A stretch of 64,000 nt of DNA from Gymnogyps californianus. Its lineage: Eukaryota; Chordata; Aves; Accipitriformes; Cathartidae. Of the stretch, positions 59,933-64,000 are shown in pieces. The stretch's first letter is position 1; each line of letters begins with the position of its first letter. The notes below the pieces were generated by a model. That model saw only the letters and a list, made by a program, of their open reading frames with translations. It had not been told where the DNA came from and made no database searches. Location of the stretch: the NCBI RefSeq assembly GCF_018139145.2, contig NC_059486.1, positions 558,001 through 622,000 on the forward strand, in the 5' to 3' direction. The position numbers were made by a program, and so were the translations under genes.

Positions 59933-60976
59933 GAATCACAGAATCTTTTATGTTGAAGGCACATCTGGAGATCATCTAGTCCAAGCCCCTGCTCAGGTAG
60001 GGTCACCTAAGCAGGTTGCCCAGGACCACGTCCAGTCAGGTTTTGAACATCTACAAGCTGGGAGACTCCACAACCTCTCTGGGCAACCTGTGCTTGACCT
60101 CCTTCACAGTAAAAAGGTGTTTCCTTGTGTTCAGATGGAATTTCACATGTTTCAGTTTGTGCCCATTGCCTCTTGTGCTGTCACTGGGCAGCACTGAGAA
60201 AAGTCTGGCTCCCTCTTCTCTACACCCTCCTATCAGGTATTTATACTTATTGCTAAGATCCATCCTGAGCCTTCTCTTTTGCAGGCTGAACAGTCCCAGC
60301 TCTTGGAGCCTCTCCTCATAGGAAAGGTGCTCCAGTCCCTTAATCATCTTAATGGCCCTTTGCTGGACTCGTTCCATTAAGTCCGTATTTTTCTTGTTCT
60401 GGGGAGACCAGAACGGGACCCAGCACTCCAGATGTAGCCTTCCCAGTGCTAAGTAAAGGGAAAGGATCACCTCCCCTGATCTGCTGGCAATGCTCTGCCT
60501 AAGGCAGCCCAAGAGACAGACTGTTGGCCTTCTACGCTGCGAGGGTGCGTTGCCAGCTGATGGTCAACTTGAGGTCCACCAGAACCCCACGGTCCTTCTC
60601 TGCAGACCTGCTTTCCAGCTGGTCAGACCCCACAATGTACTGCTGCCTGGCGTTATCCTCCCCAGGTGCAGGATTTTGCATTTCCCCTTGAGATTCCTTC
60701 CTGAGATTCCTCTCTGCTCAATTCTGCAGCCTGTTGAGGTCCCTCTGAATGGAGCACAACCATCTCCGCTCCATCAGCCACTCCTGCCAGTTCATATCAT
60801 CTGCAGACTTGCTGAGCGTGCACTCTGTCCCAGGTCATTAGTGAAGATACTAAACAGTACTGGCCCCAGTATCAACCGCTGGGGTACACCTTTAGTGATT
60901 TGCCTCCAACTGGACTTTCTGCTGCTGATGGCAACCCTCTGGGCCCCTCCTCTCAAGCTGATGAGCCACTGGTACA
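59933..60976 (-). mobile_element. CR1 LINE fragment, CR1-Y-like, carrying 3' half of ORF2
   Basis: This is the longest and best-preserved transposon in the window, about 1.04 kb. Its 3' end lies at the low-coordinate side (partial octamer ATCACAGAATC at 59935-59945) and it runs 5' towards 60976. It contains the C-terminal part of the CR1 ORF2 polyprotein, meaning the reverse transcriptase palm and the tail that follows it. On the plus strand the segments 'GGAGATCATCTAGTCCAAGC' (59967-59986) and 'CAACCTCTCTGGGCAACCTG' are diagnostic. The former and the following GGGTCACCTAAGCAGGTTGC resemble CR1-Y of neoavian and galliform genomes. The element is 5'-truncated near 60976, inside the reverse transcriptase domain. 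It is inactivated by at least one frameshift and several stops. A 42-bp tandem duplication lies just beyond its 5' end. Confidence 0.96.
60051..60512 (-). pseudogene. CR1 ORF2 C-terminal remnant (153 codons still open)
   Basis: This is an uninterrupted minus-strand frame inside the CR1-Y-like element. It matches the tail of CR1 reverse transcriptase: the 'W-PQ-KK' block near the start, the conserved stretch LSYEERLQELGLFSLQKRRL, then a GGCREEGARLF block and a PREVVESPSL end. That order is typical of avian CR1 proteins downstream of the catalytic palm. The methionine at 60512 is only the first ATG after an upstream stop, not a true start. The remnant has no catalytic residues of its own and no promoter. 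It lies in the same frame as the upstream fragment at 60792-60977 but is separated from it by stops and a frame change, so no functional protein can be made. Confidence 0.92.
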
Positions 60977-60977
60977 A
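60792..60977 (-). pseudogene. CR1 ORF2 reverse transcriptase palm remnant, frameshifted
   Basis: The minus strand encodes the reverse transcriptase motif usually written G-V-P-Q-G-x-x-L-G-P-x-L-F, here seen as GVPQRLILGPVLFSIFTNDL. This is the segment just before the catalytic FADD box of CR1. The ADD codons themselves are at 60796-60804, but in a different reading frame from the GPVLF block, so an indel lies between about 60840 and 60804. The phenylalanine of FADD is replaced by serine. These lesions show that the palm domain is broken. The fragment starts at the 5' truncation point of the element. Confidence 0.88.
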
Positions 60978-61035
60978 ATTTCTTGTTGGTTCTGAATCAT
61001 TTAAGAGCTGTTATTTCGTCCACTTTCCAATCACG

Positions 61036-61119
61036 TTTCAAACTAAGGAATTCCAGTCCATTAGTCTATTTTTCACATTTCAAACTGAGGAATTCCAGGC
61101 CGTTAGTCTATTTTACCCC
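61036..61119. repeat. 42-bp tandem duplication next to a CR1 5' end
   Basis: Unit 1 begins at 61036 (TTTCAAACTAAGGAATTCCA) and unit 2 at 61078 (TTTCAAACTGAGGAATTCCA), so the period is 42 bp. Both continue with GTCCATTAGTCTATTTT or GGCCGTTAGTCTATTTT. A period divisible by three makes the overlapping plus-strand frame show the repeated peptide FKLRNS-PLVYF, but nothing else supports coding. The pair starts only about 60 bp beyond the 5' truncation point of the CR1 element. Confidence 0.9.
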
Positions 61120-63315
61120 TTTTATTTTAAAAGATGGAAACCAAAGTAAACTGCACAGTGAGTTTCCTCATCATTATTTGCTTTCAGAAACCACCACCAG
61201 TGTAAGACAATGAAACCTGTAATATGAGTTGCACTACTGCTCTTTTGGGCGTGCATCACTGATGGAGAGCACCACTGGGCTCTGCCATTCAGCAGCTCCT
61301 GCCAAGAGCTATCAAAGTCGGCAGCTGTTTTACACCCCGGGCATTTCCTACCTTGTGCCTGGATGACTGCTGCAAAACTAAGGCAGCATCCCTTAGAAGA
61401 ATTTATGGGAATTTCGCTGAGTGCAGGATGTAGCCTGGCATTAAAACCTCCCAGAAGTACGAGGTTAGCTAACAATTACTTCTTTGCGAGCAAGTCAATG
61501 AAAGATTCACTTTCTGTCCAGAGAGACTAATTATAAAATGAAAGCCAAGGGGGCAAACAAACATTCATGGTGGATAAAAAGGAATTGTTTGGGAAAAATA
61601 ACCCACGATGCCTCAACACGTGGGTTTCCTAATGTTGGCTTGATAGCTCTGACGTTTAATTTGTTGGAGACCAAGAGGGACATATCTCTTGTGGGTCTGA
61701 CCTTCTTCTTGCTCTCTTTTTAAGAGGTTTCAAATATTGGAAGTCAATGTTTCTTGGAGGAACACGATATCTAATCAAAATCCAGAGATTTGTAGCCACT
61801 TAATTCTGTAGGACATGGAAGCATATAAGCAGTTTGTCAGCCCTGTCTTCTCATATGCTTTTTTCTTCTGTTAAAAGACTTCATTGTAAAAAGCTCTGCT
61901 TGAGTTTCTCAGGGTCCTGCTTCCCCCAGGCTTACAGTATTTCACTTTTTGGATTGGCTACTACATCTTACATCGAGCAATAAGGCTTAAATTTGGGCCA
62001 TTCGATTTCACTAGACAATAGGGGGAATCTGACAATATTTAACTGGATAGCCTTGTTGTTTATTTTAGTGTAATGAGGAGCAGATATTTTTCCTCACTGA
62101 GTGTTCCTAGGTTGTTTCCCCTTAACCTTCAACTTACAGATTGGCCTCCAGCGTGGGTTACATGAAACCATGAGGGTGAACCTGCAAAGCCTGAGGCGTG
62201 CTCCTCCAAGAGGCACGGGTGTGTTCATGCACAAGGAGGCATGATTTAAAAGGCTAAGGTGGGGCAAAGTTGATCCTTTTTTTGCAACAAGCCCTGCCAA
62301 TTTCATGAAATAAGGCCTTACTGAGGGTAGGAGCTGCTGCTGTGCCCTTTGCCATGTGCTGGCACCCTCCTGGTACCCCCCCAGGAGTGTTATCTCCATA
62401 CTGAGAGGGATAGTTCAACCCTGGGCAGGAGGACTTGGGTTGCTTTCCCATCATGGGAAAGCAGGGAGATCACCCACAGCTGCCCTGTGCCAATGAAGTG
62501 GTTAGCGGTTCTCACCTTGTGCCATGACTTTCTTATTCTCAGATTACATCTGAAGTGACAAAATTGTTGTTTCTTTCTGTGTCTGATCCTTGATTAAACC
62601 CTAAGGGCCACATCCTGCTCTCACCTGCACATGTGAGATGAGATGAAAGTCACACGGATGTGGCTGGGTTTATGTGGTATGTCTGAGGACAGGAGCAGAG
62701 CCCACTTACTTTTCAGCTTAACCATGCAGGTTTTTTGGTTTTTTGTTTTGCTCATAGGTGCACAGCCATCTGCCCCTCTACTACAGTGCTGTCTGCCATC
62801 TGTCCTAGGAAAATAAAATAACTGTAAACTCCAAATGCTCACAGGCTGCAGAGTTAACAGCTGAGATGTTACTGAGCATGCTGAACAGGAGGCAGCAGAT
62901 TATTAATTTGCTCTAGGAGTCTTCACTGAGTGCCTCGTGTCTAACCCAAGTTATTTGGGCACATTTGGCCAAGGGAAAGCTTAAATAATGGAACAAGCAG
63001 AGATGCTACTTCAGGCTGTGCTTCATATGACACAATAACTGACTACCTGCCTGAAGAGATCCCTGTTGCCTACAGGGATGTGCCATGGGGGCTTCAATGA
63101 AAGGGAGCTCCTCCTCCGGGTGCTGCTGGTATCTACGAGGTGGTGCTCAGACAGCCAAGATGGTTTGAGGGTAGCTGGTTGCAAACAAGGCAGCGTCCTA
63201 CAGCGCTGGCCTGGCCAGCATCCTGCTAGGATACATGGTGAGGGTAACCATGGCCATCCACCATCTGCAAAGCAGCTCCCTGTGGAGGGATGAAGCCCTG
63301 GGCAAGGAACTGCCC
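61120..63315. other. Non-coding DNA
   Basis: Nothing recognisable. The stretch 61.44-61.75 kb (AGCTAACAATTACTTC, GAGACTAATTATAAAATG) is AT-rich and repeat-free. CpG content is low. Confidence 0.45.
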
Positions 63316-63361
63316 TTCCTCCTGGGATCTTCTTCCTCCTGGGGTCTTCTTCCTCCTGGGG
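63316..63361. repeat. 17-bp tandem repeat, about 2.7 copies
   Basis: The unit TTCCTCCTGGGGTCTTC starts at 63316 (one A variant), 63333 and 63350, the last being partial. It is a pyrimidine-biased minisatellite seed. Two further short duplications follow nearby: ACTCACCCCACCTCACTCACCCC at 63365-63387 and a repeated CTGTCCTGCC at 63672 and 63695. The end of the window is therefore locally repetitive. Confidence 0.88.
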
Positions 63362-64000
63362 AAGCACTCACCCCACCTCACTCACCCCAGGACATACCAC
63401 AGACATCTCAACGCAGCAGAGGCAATGCCACTGATGCCTGGAGTACAGGCTCCATAAAGCTCTGCTCTGCACTGGCAGCTCACAGCGGTGGGGGAATGCT
63501 GCTGGAAGAAATGAGGGCGCAGGCGGTGCCTCCTGCACCCTCAAAGTATGGAGCTGAGTGTGCAGCAGCTCTGCAGGCGCGAGCAGAAGGGGTGATTGGA
63601 AAGAAGCAAAGAACAATCCCCAACAACCCGGAGGTCCGAGCTCTAGGGGAGGGAACTTGGACATGACCCAGCTGTCCTGCCGGGTGACGACCCTGCTGTC
63701 CTGCCAGATCCTGCAGACACAAGTGCTGCATGAGGACATGGGGGCAGCCACAGCGGCTACGGGGAAGCCTGTGATGGTCACAGAAGCCCGGGAGCTGCTG
63801 CTGAGGACAGCTCTGGCCTCACTGAGGCAGGTGAATGTAAATCACAAAGCTGCAAGGACAATTCCCTTTACTCAAAAAGCGATGCAGCTTCTTGCTGTCA
63901 CATTTTCTCTCTGAAACCTCCCTTCTTTTTGTCCTACCTTCAACGTATCACAGGGAACACCCTGAAAATGTGTGCGCCTTCGTCCTATGTGAGACAAGAA
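63362..64000. other. Non-coding DNA at the window edge
   Basis: Plus frames of 118 and 143 codons and minus frames of 83 and 137 codons overlap here and show no domain. The window edge could cut through a feature that continues beyond 64000. Confidence 0.4.

Noticed and set aside
60983..61213. Plus-strand frame with a repeated 14-residue unit
   Set aside because: The repetition comes from the 42-bp tandem duplication in non-coding DNA. There is no start context or domain.
1..64000. Bacterial or phage systems (operons, CRISPR, toxin-antitoxin, integrases)
   Set aside because: The open frames are short and lack ribosome-binding sites, and CR1 retrotransposons identify the DNA as vertebrate. 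No regular spacer-repeat array is present.
1..64000. Transfer RNA, ribosomal RNA or well-known microRNA genes
   Set aside because: No intact tRNA A and B boxes in proper spacing, no rRNA-like segment and no familiar microRNA seed with a hairpin were recognised by eye. A covariance-model search would be decisive.

Overview
This 64 kb window looks like vertebrate nuclear DNA, most probably from a bird. The main evidence is a set of CR1 non-LTR retrotransposon fragments. Two have the bird-type 3' end with its ATTCTGTG octamer tail, one full and one partial. Three or more older copies resemble CR1 lineages shared across amniotes. I see no bacterial operons, ribosome-binding sites, phage genes, CRISPR arrays or plasmid features. 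I cannot name the species, chromosome or neighbouring genes.

I could not support any protein-coding gene. The longest open frames (roughly 150-230 codons, near 14.8-15.3, 16.1-16.8, 20.7-21.1, 27.9-28.5 and 39.0-39.7 kb) show no domain I recognise. Several overlap equally long frames on the other strand, as expected by chance in GC-rich DNA. The window is best read as intergenic sequence or the inside of a very large intron. Isolated small exons or a lncRNA cannot be excluded by eye. The only recognisable coding sequence is dead CR1 reverse transcriptase, at 60.05-60.98 kb (minus) and 38.09-38.58 kb (plus).

Layout. 0-9.8 kb: mostly unique DNA, with an AT-rich block at 2.77-3.1 kb, a purine-rich tract with a possible ancient repeat at 3.47-4.3 kb, and a candidate regulatory block with a hairpin at 5.33-5.52 kb. 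9.8-10.4 kb: CR1-J-like copy. 10.4-33.4 kb: unique DNA with short tandem repeats, a weak protein-like relic near 17.7-18.2 kb, nested inverted repeats at 26.69-26.76 kb and a mirrored pair of octamer motifs at 31.30 kb. 33.4-34.2 kb: old CR1. 35.4-48.2 kb: several AT-rich, homeodomain-motif-rich blocks that look like conserved non-coding elements, with two more ancient CR1 copies (38.1 and 42.8 kb) and a possible tRNA-derived SINE (36.2 kb). 48.2-59.9 kb: unique DNA with simple repeats, an ancient CR1 3' tail (53.5 kb) and a strongly AT-rich block (57.0-58.55 kb) holding a second inverted octamer pair. 59.9-61.0 kb: the best-preserved CR1, followed by a 42-bp tandem duplication. 61.1-64.0 kb: unique DNA.

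No genes can be shown to work together here. The plausible function, if any, is cis-regulatory: a set of candidate enhancers in a gene-poor region. That is inference from base composition and motif content and needs a cross-species alignment to confirm. I found no convincing novel genetic system.
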